A stretch of DNA of 64,000 nt from Microvirga terrestris (GTDB lineage Bacteria; Pseudomonadota; Alphaproteobacteria; Rhizobiales; Beijerinckiaceae), in the NCBI RefSeq assembly GCF_015694425.1, contig NZ_JADQDN010000009.1, forward strand, positions 62,001-126,000, written 5' to 3'. Numbering within the stretch: the first letter of the stretch is position 1; every line of letters starts with the position of its first letter. The notes under the pieces are model-generated. The model ran no database searches, was not told the DNA's origin, and saw nothing but the letters and a program-made list of their open reading frames with translations. The translations under genes and the position numbers were made by a program. Of the stretch, positions 9,035 through 17,339 are shown piece by piece.

Positions 9035-10207
9035 TCAACCCTCATACTTGATTTGGATGCGAGCCGCCGCCTGAGACGCTCGTTTGCGGGCCTCCTCCAC
9101 TGTGCTCCCGGATGCCAAAGCAACGCCCATCCGGCGGTGCTTGCGGGTCGTCGGCTTGCCGAACAGGCGAACCTCTACGTCCGCCTCATCGGAGGCGAGC
9201 TCCAGCGCCTCCCGGAGCCCCTGAATCGAAAACCGTTCAGCCTCGCGGTCCGCCAGGATCACGGCTGATGCTGTCGGCCCCTTGAGGCGAACCGGCGGGA
9301 TCGTAAGCCCCAGAACGGCACGGGCATGGAGATCGAATTCGGAGAGGTTCTGGGACAGGAGCGTGACGAGACCGGTGTCATGCGGGCGAGGCGAAAGCTC
9401 AGAGAAGATCACCTCGTCGCGAGTAACAAAGAATTCGACCCCGAAGATCCCGTAGCCTCCAAGGTTGTCGACGACCTTGCGGGCCATCTCCTTGGCATCA
9501 TCCAGCAGCTTCTCGGTCATCGGTGTCGGCTGCCAGGATTCCTGATAATCCCCTCGCTCCTGCCGGTGTCCGATAGGCTCGCAGAAGGACACGCCCTCCC
9601 GGGAGCGGATAGTCAGCAGGGTGATCTCGTACTCGAAGGCGACAAACTCCTCGACGATCACCTTCTTCCGGTCGCCCCGCATGTTGGCCACGGCATCGTT
9701 CCAGGCCTGCTCCAGCTGATCGGGCGTTCGAACGGTGCTCTGCCCCTTACCCGAGGAGGACATGACCGGCTTGATGACGCAGGGCAGCCCGGTATGCTCG
9801 GCTCCAGCCCTGACCTCTTCCAGGCTCTCCGCATATCGATACTTGGACGTACGCAGGCCGAGCTCGGTGGCGGCAAGCTCGCGGATCCGGTCCCGGTTCA
9901 TCGTCAGGGAAGCAGCACGGGCAGAGGGCACGACCGTCAAGCCCTTATCCTCGAACTCCTGCAGCACCTCAGTGCGGATTGCCTCGATCTCCGGCACGAT
10001 GAAGTCGGGCCGGTGCTTCTCGATGGCCTGCCGCAGGGCGTCCGCATCCAGCATGGAAAACACCTCGGCCTCATCGGAGACCTGCATGGCCGGTGCATTG
10101 GCATAGCTGTCGCAGGCAATCACATGGCACCCGTACCGCTTCGCCGAGATCACGAACTCCTTGCCGAGTTCGCCCGATCCGAGGAGGAGAATTTTGGCAG
10201 TGAACAC
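9035..10207 (-). CDS. purT: Formate-dependent phosphoribosylglycinamide formyltransferase (PurT)
   Basis: 390 residues from the GTG at 10207, close to the usual length of about 392; a GAAAGG ribosome binding site precedes it. The longer open frame to 10414 adds an unrelated N-terminus. The enzyme uses formate and ATP to formylate GAR in step 3 of purine synthesis. It shows the family start FTAKILLLGSGELGKE, the ATP-grasp loop KPVMSSSGKGQS, the effector region EEFVAFEYEITLLTIR, and ELSPRPHDTGLVT near the metal site. It is convergent with the PGM1-like ligase (10-base gap) and monocistronic. Confidence 0.96.
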   Translation of the reverse strand: MFTAKILLLGSGELGKEFVISAKRYGCHVIACDSYANAPAMQVSDEAEVFSMLDADALRQAIEKHRPDFIVPEIEAIRTEVLQEFEDKGLTVVPSARAASLTMNRDRIRELAATELGLRTSKYRYAESLEEVRAGAEHTGLPCVIKPVMSSSGKGQSTVRTPDQLEQAWNDAVANMRGDRKKVIVEEFVAFEYEITLLTIRSREGVSFCEPIGHRQERGDYQESWQPTPMTEKLLDDAKEMARKVVDNLGGYGIFGVEFFVTRDEVIFSELSPRPHDTGLVTLLSQNLSEFDLHARAVLGLTIPPVRLKGPTASAVILADREAERFSIQGLREALELASDEADVEVRLFGKPTTRKHRRMGVALASGSTVEEARKRASQAAARIQIKYEG

Positions 10208-10520
10208 AGGATTGCCTTTCGTCTTGCCCGGCGGTGACGACACTGCATGCCTTAGCCGATCAGTATGGTCGAGTCTGCACAGGCCGAAAAGAGCGGTCGT
10301 GAACTCGAAACTTTGCGACGGCCTGGTATGCGGCACTGCTGAAAAAGCTTTGCTCCTAGCCATTTTTCCAGCTTTACCATGGATCCGGTTTGCTCCAGTG
10401 GCGTTCAAGAGCATCGAGGGGATTTCAGCCTCGCTTGCGCTCAGTGCAGCCCTGCCGCCTCAACCATGCATTACGCAAACCTCAGCTTCATGAGTTAAGG
10501 GTCTGCCCAGGAGAAGCCCG
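10208..10520. other. Divergent promoter region between purT and a small unknown gene
   Basis: 313 bases. It includes the upstream extension of the purT frame, which I treat as untranslated because the family start lies at 10207. It must carry two divergent promoters. No PurR-type operator or riboswitch is obvious by eye. Confidence 0.4.
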
Positions 10521-10832
10521 ATGCTAGCCAAGAAGAAACCTTCGGAAACCCAGAACCGGCGCGTTACCCGTGTCGACCTTCCTGCCGTTGAGGAAGCCAT
10601 TGCGGCGGCCCAGGGTCTGACGGACGATGTCGAGAGCCAGATCGAGATTGCCGCACAACTCATGGGAATGTCCGAGGATGAGGTCCGACCCGAGGTGCTG
10701 AAAGCTGCAGTTCCGGCCGCGGTCCGTCGGCCTATGCGCTTGGCAGATCGTTTCTCCATGCCCGAACGCAACGAGGGCCCGAAGGTCGTGGTAGTCGAAC
10801 GGAAGCGCCCTCGCCTCGTCATGCCGCGATAA
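10521..10832 (+). CDS. Conserved-looking small protein of unknown function
   Basis: 103 residues with a good ribosome binding site (AGGAGAAGCCCG then ATG). The protein is highly charged and soluble, with lysine-rich ends (MLAKKKPSE and VVVVERKRPRLVMPR) around a helical middle (VEEAIAAAQGLTDDVESQIEIAAQLMGMSEDEVR). The terminal basic segments suggest nucleic-acid or ribosome contact, but no domain is recognised. It is transcribed alone and followed by a strong terminator at 10860-10894. Confidence 0.65.
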   Translation: MLAKKKPSETQNRRVTRVDLPAVEEAIAAAQGLTDDVESQIEIAAQLMGMSEDEVRPEVLKAAVPAAVRRPMRLADRFSMPERNEGPKVVVVERKRPRLVMPR

Positions 10833-10859
10833 GCCTGTTATCCTGTTCGCCCGCCCGCT

Positions 10860-10894
10860 GGCGCTAGCCTGATCGGCTGGCGCCTTTGCCTTTT
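10860..10894 (+). terminator. Intrinsic terminator
   Basis: A 10-bp stem with one G-T pair (10860-10869 with 10875-10884, loop TGATC) is followed by TTTGCCTTTT. It lies 27 bases after the small gene's stop and separates it from the EamA transporter. Confidence 0.8.
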
Positions 10895-10925
10895 CTAACC
10901 GCCCCTCCCGCGGGATTGCCCGAAC

Positions 10926-11846
10926 ATGGTCAAAGGTATCATTCTCGCTTTCCTTGCCTTCGCGGTCTTCGCCTGGGGCGACGCCATTGTGAAGGCGATC
11001 GGCCATGACCTCGATCCGTTCGAGGTGACCTTCTTCGGTTATCTTATCCCGCTGATCCTCTCGCCAGTCTTCATGAAGAAAGGCGACAGTGTCATCGATA
11101 TGGTGCGCTGGAACAGGCCTTGGCTCATGGGGTTCAGGGTCTTCTTGATCGCGGCTACGACGCCATTGAGCGTCATAGCATTCCGGAGCCTGCCCTTCGC
11201 TGAAGCCTTCGCGCTTCTGTTCCTTATGCCCAGCCTCGTGACGATCCTCTCCATCTTCATCCTGAAGGAACATGTCCGCTGGCGCCGCGGCCTTGCCGTC
11301 TGCGCGGCCTTCATCGGGGTGCTGGTCATCGTGCGTCCTGGGTTTAGGGAGCTTCTCCCCGGCCATTTTGCAGCCCTAGCTGCGGCTTTGTGCGCAGCCG
11401 GAGGGGTCATTGCCGGTCGCATGATCGGCCACACGGAGAAACGGTTCACGCTCATCAGCACCGTGTTTCTGGCCACAACCCTCTTGGCCGGTGTGCTGAT
11501 GATCCCAGGCTTTGCCTGGCCCACAATCTCTCAGTGGATCCTGCTGATCGCCTTCGCAGCCACAGCCTTCGTCGCGCAGGCCTTCTTCATCGTGGCGACC
11601 ATGTACGCTCCGGCCGACCGCCTAGGGGCGGCCCAATACAGCCAAATCCTCTGGGCTCTGGCGATCGGCGCCCTGTTCTTCGACGAGTGGCCGGACGCCT
11701 TGGCCCTGTTCGGCATCGCCATCGTGGTTGCAGCCGGTCTGTTCATTTTCGCCCGCGAGCGGACCCTCAAGCGAGGCCGACCGGAGGCTGACCCATTGCC
11801 CGAACCCGTGCCGCAGGCGTCGGCCGCGACATCCACGACGCGCTGA
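10926..11846 (+). CDS. EamA-family (DMT superfamily) membrane transporter
   Basis: 306 residues with about ten hydrophobic segments in two EamA halves (FLAFAVFAWGDAIVKAIG at the start; ALAIGALFFDEWPDALALFGIAIVVAAGLFIF near the end). The family exports amino acids, metabolites or drugs, or imports some solutes; the substrate cannot be read from sequence. The C-terminal 30 residues are a Pro/Ala/Arg-rich cytosolic tail. The gene lies 123 bases upstream of the type III PKS operon on the same strand. It could be the exporter of that product, but the gap allows a separate promoter. Confidence 0.88.
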   Translation: MVKGIILAFLAFAVFAWGDAIVKAIGHDLDPFEVTFFGYLIPLILSPVFMKKGDSVIDMVRWNRPWLMGFRVFLIAATTPLSVIAFRSLPFAEAFALLFLMPSLVTILSIFILKEHVRWRRGLAVCAAFIGVLVIVRPGFRELLPGHFAALAAALCAAGGVIAGRMIGHTEKRFTLISTVFLATTLLAGVLMIPGFAWPTISQWILLIAFAATAFVAQAFFIVATMYAPADRLGAAQYSQILWALAIGALFFDEWPDALALFGIAIVVAAGLFIFARERTLKRGRPEADPLPEPVPQASAATSTTR

Positions 11847-11969
11847 AGCTGCGCCGCGATCACAGAGGTGCGACTTCTGCCGCACCCGCGTTCACTCGAT
11901 TAGCCTGTGCCCTATGTCCCTGATCTGCAATCGTAAGGCATGGGCCGCAGCCTAGGCCGTTGAGGCAGG

Positions 11970-13061
11970 GTGGAACTTGTGACAGGCGCGTATATCAACC
12001 GGATCGGCACGGCTGTGCCGGAGCATGACGTCCATCAGACATTCATCGGCTTTGTCGACCGCCTCCTGCCCGAGCGGAAGGACAAGCTTCTTTTCAGGCG
12101 CATGGTGCAGCGTTCCGGCATCGAGCATCGTTACTCCACCCTCACGCCTAGTGAAAATCTGGACATTGCCGCCGATCAGGAAGGGTTTTTCCAGCCGGGA
12201 CAGTTTGCCGGAACCGCGGCCCGAATGAACCGTTTCGAGACCCATGCAGTCGACCTTGCCGAGCGGGCAGTCGGTGGCCTCGAACTGGGCGAAGAACTCT
12301 CCACCCTCACCCATCTTATAGTGGCGTCCTGCACAGGATTCACAGCTCCCGGGCTCGACCAGCAGCTGATGGAACGACTCGACCTCAATCCGTCCATCGA
12401 GCGTACCTTGGTCGGGTTCATGGGCTGCGCTGCGGCCGTCAACGCGTTGAAGCTGGCGCACCACGTTGCCCGGTCGGAACCCTCTGCGAAGGTGCTGGTC
12501 GTCAATTTGGAACTCTGCACGCTTCACCTCCAAGAAACCATGGACCTCGAGGTGATCTTGGGTGCTTTGCTCTTCGGCGACGGATGCGCCGCGAGCATCG
12601 TTACGGCCGAACCACGAGGCATTGCCCTCAAGGATTTCCGCGTAGCGACCATTCCGGACACGCGGGATCTCATCACTTGGCGCATCGGCGATGCGGGCTT
12701 TCAGATGAGCCTATCCGGCGAGGTGCCGCAGCAGATCGCAAAAGCGCTCCGCCATGAGTCAACCCGCAACGACGACGGTGGCATCCTGCGGGGCCAGCAT
12801 AAGGACGACTTCGATCTCTGGGCCGTTCATGCGGGCGGCCGTACGATCCTTGATGCGGTCGAACAGGGCCTTGAGCTTGCCCCGGACGCTCTGCGCTGGT
12901 CCCGCGGCGTCCTGCGGGATTTCGGGAACATGTCGTCCGCCACGCTGATGTTTGTGCTCAATCGCATGATGCATCAGGCGCCTCCGGATTCGAAAGGCAT
13001 CGGCATGGCCTTCGGGCCCGGACTCGTCGCCGAGACCTTTCGGTTCGATATCACAGGATAA
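11970..13061 (+). CDS. Type III polyketide synthase (chalcone/stilbene synthase superfamily)
   Basis: 363 residues from a GTG at 11970 with a GAGG site upstream. The homodimeric thiolase-fold enzyme condenses an acyl-CoA starter with malonyl-CoA units. The catalytic triad is visible: Cys153 in VGFMGCAAA, His287 in WAVHAGGRTIL, Asn320 in RDFGNMSSATLMF. CTGFTAPGLD at 121-130 is also family-typical. It is the first gene of a tight four-gene operon with a methyltransferase, a flavoprotein and a second methyltransferase. That set resembles the srsABC phenolic-lipid operon of Streptomyces griseus. The product is probably an alkylresorcinol- or alkylpyrone-type lipid, but starter and ring chemistry are inference. 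Confidence 0.93.
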   Translation: MELVTGAYINRIGTAVPEHDVHQTFIGFVDRLLPERKDKLLFRRMVQRSGIEHRYSTLTPSENLDIAADQEGFFQPGQFAGTAARMNRFETHAVDLAERAVGGLELGEELSTLTHLIVASCTGFTAPGLDQQLMERLDLNPSIERTLVGFMGCAAAVNALKLAHHVARSEPSAKVLVVNLELCTLHLQETMDLEVILGALLFGDGCAASIVTAEPRGIALKDFRVATIPDTRDLITWRIGDAGFQMSLSGEVPQQIAKALRHESTRNDDGGILRGQHKDDFDLWAVHAGGRTILDAVEQGLELAPDALRWSRGVLRDFGNMSSATLMFVLNRMMHQAPPDSKGIGMAFGPGLVAETFRFDITG

Positions 13062-13068
13062 CCCCGCC

Positions 13069-13782
13069 ATGGGCCGGAGCTTCGCCGAGCGCAGCCACGA
13101 GACGGAGTTGATGGACACCGAAACTGTCAGCTTCGAGGATTACCAAGCCTGCCTCAAGGATCTCGCCATGGTCAATGCTTTGACCTTGACCCACGGCCCC
13201 ATCCTGAGCTGGCTCGACCGTGCCACCCGCAATCTGGCACCGAACGAGCGTGTGACGGTGCTCGATGTGGGATACGGCTACGGTGACCTCCTACGCAAGA
13301 TCCATTCCTGGGGCCGTCGCAAAGGCCGTGCAGTCGGTCTGGTCGGGGTCGACCTCAATCCTATGAGCGAACCGATTGCCAGAGCTGCAACACCTGCCAG
13401 TGTCTCCATCGAGTACCGGACGGGCAATGTCTTCGACTACATGCCCGAGCAGCCTATTGACTTCGTGATCAGCTCACAGACGACCCATCATATGTCGGAT
13501 GAGGAACTGGCGGTCTTCATTCGCTGGATGGAACAGGTGGCGGCAAGAGGCTGGTATATCGCCGATTTGCACCGCCATCCGCTTCCATTTCACGTCTTCG
13601 GCACGCTCGCCCGCCTTGCCCGCTGGCACCGCTTCGTCCAGCACGATGGACCTGTCTCCATCGCCCGCAGCTTTCGGAAAGGGGATTGGGAGAAGATCCT
13701 GCATGCGGCAGGCCTCGCACCCGGAGTGGCAGAAATCCGGTGGCACATTCCGTTTCGCCTCTGCGTGAGCCGGTTGAAATGA
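13069..13782 (+). CDS. SAM-dependent methyltransferase in the type III PKS operon
   Basis: 237 residues; the start at 13069 follows the PKS stop by 7 bases, with an internal ATG at 13111 as alternative. Class I methyltransferase: motif I VLDVGYGYGDLL, acidic loop VGVDLNPMSEP, and motif IV FVISSQTTHHMSDEEL. The latter part (RHPLPFHVFGTLARLARW) looks hydrophobic enough for a lipid substrate. It overlaps the next gene by 4 bases. In phenolic-lipid operons the comparable enzyme methylates the resorcinol hydroxyl or ring; that role is inferred from position. Confidence 0.85.
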   Translation: MGRSFAERSHETELMDTETVSFEDYQACLKDLAMVNALTLTHGPILSWLDRATRNLAPNERVTVLDVGYGYGDLLRKIHSWGRRKGRAVGLVGVDLNPMSEPIARAATPASVSIEYRTGNVFDYMPEQPIDFVISSQTTHHMSDEELAVFIRWMEQVAARGWYIADLHRHPLPFHVFGTLARLARWHRFVQHDGPVSIARSFRKGDWEKILHAAGLAPGVAEIRWHIPFRLCVSRLK

Positions 13783-14933
13783 ACGGTCACCGCACCGAGG
13801 AACTCGTGATCGTTGGCGGAGGGCTTGCCGGTGCCTCTGCTGCCTGCATCCTGGGCAGGGAAGGACGCTCGGTGCTTCTCCTCGAGCGCGATGTGGGAGC
13901 ACGGCACAAGGTTTGCGGTGAATTCCTCAGTGTCGAAGCACAGACCTACCTCGCCCGTCTCGGCATCGATCTCGATGCCCTGGGTGCGAGCCGGATTTCG
14001 CACCTTCGTCTATATCATCGCGGGAAAAAGGCAGAAGCGGAGTTACCCTTCCTGGCACGGGGACTCTCCCGCAAGATTCTGGATGAGGCGCTGCTGGAAA
14101 AGGCGATTTCGCACGGCGCTCAGATTATGCGGGGAGTGACCGTGCGATCCATCACCGCCGACGAAAGGGCCAGTTGGGTTGATGCAGGTTCATTGGGCCG
14201 CGTTCGGGCCGAGACACTCTTCCTGGCCAGCGGCAAGCATGATGTCAGAGGTGCAAAACGGCCGATATCGGGATCCATCAATGATCTCATCGGCTTCAAG
14301 ATGCATTATCGGCTGTCGGAGCAACAGCGAACCGCCCTTGACGGCGCCATCGAAGTCATCCTGTTTGACGAAGGCTATGCCGGGCTGCAACTCATTGAGG
14401 GCGGTGTCGCCAATCTCTGCCTCGTCGTCAGCCAGAGAGGGTTTGAGCAGGCTGGTAAGAGCTGGGACAGCCTGGTCAACCAGGTCACCCGTGAGTGCCC
14501 GCCTGTGGCAGATCGGTTGAGGAACGCAATCGCGCTTTTCGAAAGACCTTTCTCGATCTTCCAGATTCCCTATGGCTTCGTTCATCACCCTGACTGGACC
14601 GAGCCTGGCGGCCTCTTCCGCCTCGGCGATCAGATGGGTGTAATTCCCTCCTTCACCGGTGAGGGAATGTCGATGGCTTTGCATAGCGGGTATATCGCCG
14701 CCTCGATGTTCCTTCGCAATGGCCGCGCCAGCACGGATTTCCATCGGAAGATGGCCGCGAACGTCCGGCAACAGATCCGGCTCGCCTTTCTTCTCAACAA
14801 GGCAGCCCGCTTCGGGCCTGGGCAGGCTGTTCTGTTTCACCTGTGCCGCACTTGGCCCTCCCTCATGCGTCAGGTGGCAGCGTTCACGCGGATCCGGGTG
14901 GGCTCCATTCACAAAACCGCGGCTCTGTCATGA
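13779..14933 (+). CDS. FAD-dependent oxidoreductase/hydroxylase in the type III PKS operon
   Basis: 384 residues from ATG 13779, which overlaps the previous stop (ATGA) and places the dinucleotide-binding motif at residues 11-20 (VGGGLAGASA). The longer frame to 13686 is not used. The second FAD signature GDQMGVIPSFTGEGMSMAL lies near 290. The family includes geranylgeranyl reductases and aromatic hydroxylases. By analogy with SrsC it may hydroxylate the methylated phenolic lipid toward a quinone; reduction of a side chain is the alternative. It is translationally coupled to both neighbours. Confidence 0.85.
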   Translation: MNGHRTEELVIVGGGLAGASAACILGREGRSVLLLERDVGARHKVCGEFLSVEAQTYLARLGIDLDALGASRISHLRLYHRGKKAEAELPFLARGLSRKILDEALLEKAISHGAQIMRGVTVRSITADERASWVDAGSLGRVRAETLFLASGKHDVRGAKRPISGSINDLIGFKMHYRLSEQQRTALDGAIEVILFDEGYAGLQLIEGGVANLCLVVSQRGFEQAGKSWDSLVNQVTRECPPVADRLRNAIALFERPFSIFQIPYGFVHHPDWTEPGGLFRLGDQMGVIPSFTGEGMSMALHSGYIAASMFLRNGRASTDFHRKMAANVRQQIRLAFLLNKAARFGPGQAVLFHLCRTWPSLMRQVAAFTRIRVGSIHKTAALS

Positions 14934-15802
14934 TCGTGCCGCGTGAGGTTCAGACATCGGCCGCCGTCGCAGAGCATTATGACGAGTTGGATCCGTTCTA
15001 TCGTGAGATCTGGGGCGAGCATGTTCATCACGGTCTGTGGAAGACTGGCCGGGAGACACCAGATGAGGCAGTCGAAGCCCTCATAGCCCACCTCGCGGAC
15101 AAACTGGACCTCCAGCCGGGTCAGCATGTCTGCGATGTCGGCTGCGGCTATGGCGCGACGGCGGAATGGCTCGCATGTCATCACAATGTCCGCGTGACCG
15201 GCGTCACGCTCTCTTCGGCGCAGCTTCAGCGGGCGCAGGCGCGCAGCACCGCGTCGACCCTGCTGCACTTCAGCCGGGAGGACTGGCTCGAGAACACCTT
15301 CGGGGACGAGACCTTCGACCAGGTGATCGCCATCGAGAGCTCCGAGCACATGCCCGACAAGCAGAGGTTTTTCGACGAAGTTTTTCGCACCCTTCGTCCC
15401 GGCGGCCGCTTCGCCGTTTATGCTTGGCTGGCTTGTGACGGAGCCAGTTCCTGGGAGGAACGCTACCTGCTGGAGCCGATCTGCCGTGAGGGACGCCTGC
15501 CGAGCATGGGCAGCGAAACCGAATATCGTACGTGGGCGAGCAAGGCCGGGTTGGCAGTCGACGGGTTCGAGGATCTCAGCGCCGGTGTGAGGCGCACCTG
15601 GGCGCTCTGCACGGGACGGGTTGCAAGGAAACTCCTGACGCAGCCGCGATACAGACGCTACCTGCTGGATGCCCATGCCAGGAACCGCATCTTCGCCCTG
15701 AGCGTCCCGCGTATCTGGATAGCCTATTTGAATGGTTCGATGCGTTACGGTCTTCTAACGGCGCACAAACCCGTAAAGGCCTCTGGAACGCTCTACGCCT
15801 GA
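14930..15802 (+). CDS. Class I SAM-dependent methyltransferase, tocopherol/sarcosine methyltransferase-like
   Basis: 290 residues from ATG 14930, overlapping the flavoprotein stop by 4 bases; an upstream in-frame start at 14843 would run inside the flavoprotein gene. The N-terminal EHYDELDPFYREIWGEHVHHG and motif I VCDVGCGYGATAEWL are typical of gamma-tocopherol and cyclopropane-synthase-like methyltransferases. Motif VIAIESSEHMPDKQRFF also fits. It is the last gene of the PKS operon, probably for a second methylation of the aromatic product. Its final 10 bases overlap the convergent ankyrin gene. Confidence 0.87.
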   Translation: MIVPREVQTSAAVAEHYDELDPFYREIWGEHVHHGLWKTGRETPDEAVEALIAHLADKLDLQPGQHVCDVGCGYGATAEWLACHHNVRVTGVTLSSAQLQRAQARSTASTLLHFSREDWLENTFGDETFDQVIAIESSEHMPDKQRFFDEVFRTLRPGGRFAVYAWLACDGASSWEERYLLEPICREGRLPSMGSETEYRTWASKAGLAVDGFEDLSAGVRRTWALCTGRVARKLLTQPRYRRYLLDAHARNRIFALSVPRIWIAYLNGSMRYGLLTAHKPVKASGTLYA

Positions 15803-16323
15803 GCCACACGAGCGAGCAACTCGGCCGTGTCGGATGCACCCATCGCACTCGCCAGCGCCTCGGCCGTAAGCCCGCCAGCATCGAGCGCTTGAACATCCGC
15901 TCCACGCGCCAGCAGCATCTCGACGATCTCTGCTCGGTTGAACATGGCTGCGACCATGAGCGCGGTCTTGCCGCCGTCACCCCGGCCATTCACGTCGGCG
16001 CCACCATCGAGAAGGATTTCCACCGATGTCAGATCGCCCTTGAAAGCCGCCCCGGCGAGGGGCGTCTGCCCACGGTCATTGGCGAGTTCCGGATCGGCGC
16101 CATGCTGCAGTAGAATCCGTACGGCCTCTGAATGCCCGTGATAGCTCGCCAGCATCAGGAGCGAGTCGCCCTTCTCGTTGCGCAGATTGGGCGGCAAGCC
16201 CATGCGGAGCAGGTCGCCAAGCTCCTGCACCTGCCCTGCTCTCGCATGCTGGAAGACACGTTGGGCGAAGGCGATGGTCTCCTCGTCGAGTTCCTGAGTT
16301 GGTTTCTGCGGCTCGTCCGTCAT
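15793..16323 (-). CDS. Ankyrin-repeat protein
   Basis: 176 residues. After about 35 charged residues, four ankyrin repeats run to the end: GLPPNLRNEKGDSLLMLASYHGHSEAVRILLQHG, the repeat beginning ADPELANDRGQTPLAGAA, one beginning ADVNGRGDGGKTALMVAA, and a last one ending ALASAMGASDTAELL. It is cytosolic and probably a protein-binding scaffold; the partner is unknown. It sits 9 bases downstream of the nucleoside hydrolase on the same strand and may be co-transcribed. Confidence 0.88.
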   Translation of the reverse strand: MTDEPQKPTQELDEETIAFAQRVFQHARAGQVQELGDLLRMGLPPNLRNEKGDSLLMLASYHGHSEAVRILLQHGADPELANDRGQTPLAGAAFKGDLTSVEILLDGGADVNGRGDGGKTALMVAAMFNRAEIVEMLLARGADVQALDAGGLTAEALASAMGASDTAELLARVAQA

Positions 16324-16332
16324 CGCAGTTTC

Positions 16333-17259
16333 CTATCCAACTGCGCTGAGTGTTTCAGCAAGGCGGTCGAGAGCACCGGGACCGTCGACGCCAAGTGCCA
16401 CCTGCACAGGGCTTCCTTTTGGGTCGATCGTGAGCGCTCCAGCCATCTCGCCATTGCCGGTATCGACGATCAGGCGAAGCTCCTCGATGCGGAAGAGTTC
16501 AGGCGCAAGGGCGTACAGCATCACGCAGGGATCGTGGAGCGGACGGCTCTCCCGGTTCGTTTGAGCTTCGAAATAGGATTCAATGAGGCTGGCCACCATG
16601 ACGGCCATCGGCTTTTCGCTCGCTGACAGCGTCTCCACGAACTCACGTGTGGCGCGAACGCGGCGGGTCACGTCGAGGGGAATGAGTATAAGGGGCATGC
16701 CGGATGCTACGACAACCGCCGCAGCCTCAGGATCGGCCCACAGGTTGAACTCGGAGCGCGGCCCAACATTGCCGTGCTCGTGGATCGCCCCGCCCATGGC
16801 GATGATCCGGCCGATGCGCCCTGCGGCCTCAGGCCTCTCCAGAGCTAGGCGAGCCAGATTCGTCAGAGGCCCTAGGGCAAGCACATCGACAGAGCCTGCC
16901 GGTTGATCGAGCAGGAAATCCGCCAGCCATTCCACAGCAGGCTGGCTTTCAGGGAGACGAGTGGGATCAGGCAAGGCAACACCACCGATGCCGTCTTCGC
17001 CATGCAGGTTAAGCGGCTCAGGCCCGGCCCGCGAGATCGGCGCGGCTGCGCCTTGGAACACGGGAATATCGCCCCGATCCGAGAATGCGAGAAGGCGCCC
17101 TGCGTTGCGCGTCGTGCTTTCAATGCCGATGTTGCCCGCCACGGTCGTGATTCCGGCGATGGTGAAAGTGGGCGAAATGAGGGCCAGGAGGATGCCGATG
17201 GCATCGTCGATGCCGGGATCGGTGTCGATGATGGTCAGGCGGGGTTTTGCAGGGGTCAT
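16333..17259 (-). CDS. Inosine-uridine preferring nucleoside hydrolase
   Basis: 308 residues, the normal family length. The calcium-binding N-terminus TIIDTDPGIDDAIG is intact, as are LALGPLTNLA, GPRSEFNLWADPEAA and LIPLDVTRRV. The enzyme cleaves the N-glycosidic bond of nucleosides to free base and ribose. It starts 80 bases from the divergent adenine deaminase, so purine nucleoside breakdown and base deamination may share a regulatory region. Confidence 0.93.
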   Translation of the reverse strand: MTPAKPRLTIIDTDPGIDDAIGILLALISPTFTIAGITTVAGNIGIESTTRNAGRLLAFSDRGDIPVFQGAAAPISRAGPEPLNLHGEDGIGGVALPDPTRLPESQPAVEWLADFLLDQPAGSVDVLALGPLTNLARLALERPEAAGRIGRIIAMGGAIHEHGNVGPRSEFNLWADPEAAAVVVASGMPLILIPLDVTRRVRATREFVETLSASEKPMAVMVASLIESYFEAQTNRESRPLHDPCVMLYALAPELFRIEELRLIVDTGNGEMAGALTIDPKGSPVQVALGVDGPGALDRLAETLSAVG

Positions 17260-17339
17260 GATCGGGGTAGAAGCCTTTCAGGTCCGTATGGTTTCTTATC
17301 CGACAGCGGGCCGCTTTTGACCATAGCTGCAGGTGCGCC

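Noticed and set aside
9326-10237. A 303-codon plus-strand open frame over purT
   Set aside because: Shadow of purT, which has full family motifs on the other strand.
10208-10414. N-terminal extension of PurT
   Set aside because: The family start and length match the GTG at 10207; the extension has no homology-like sequence and no ribosome site.
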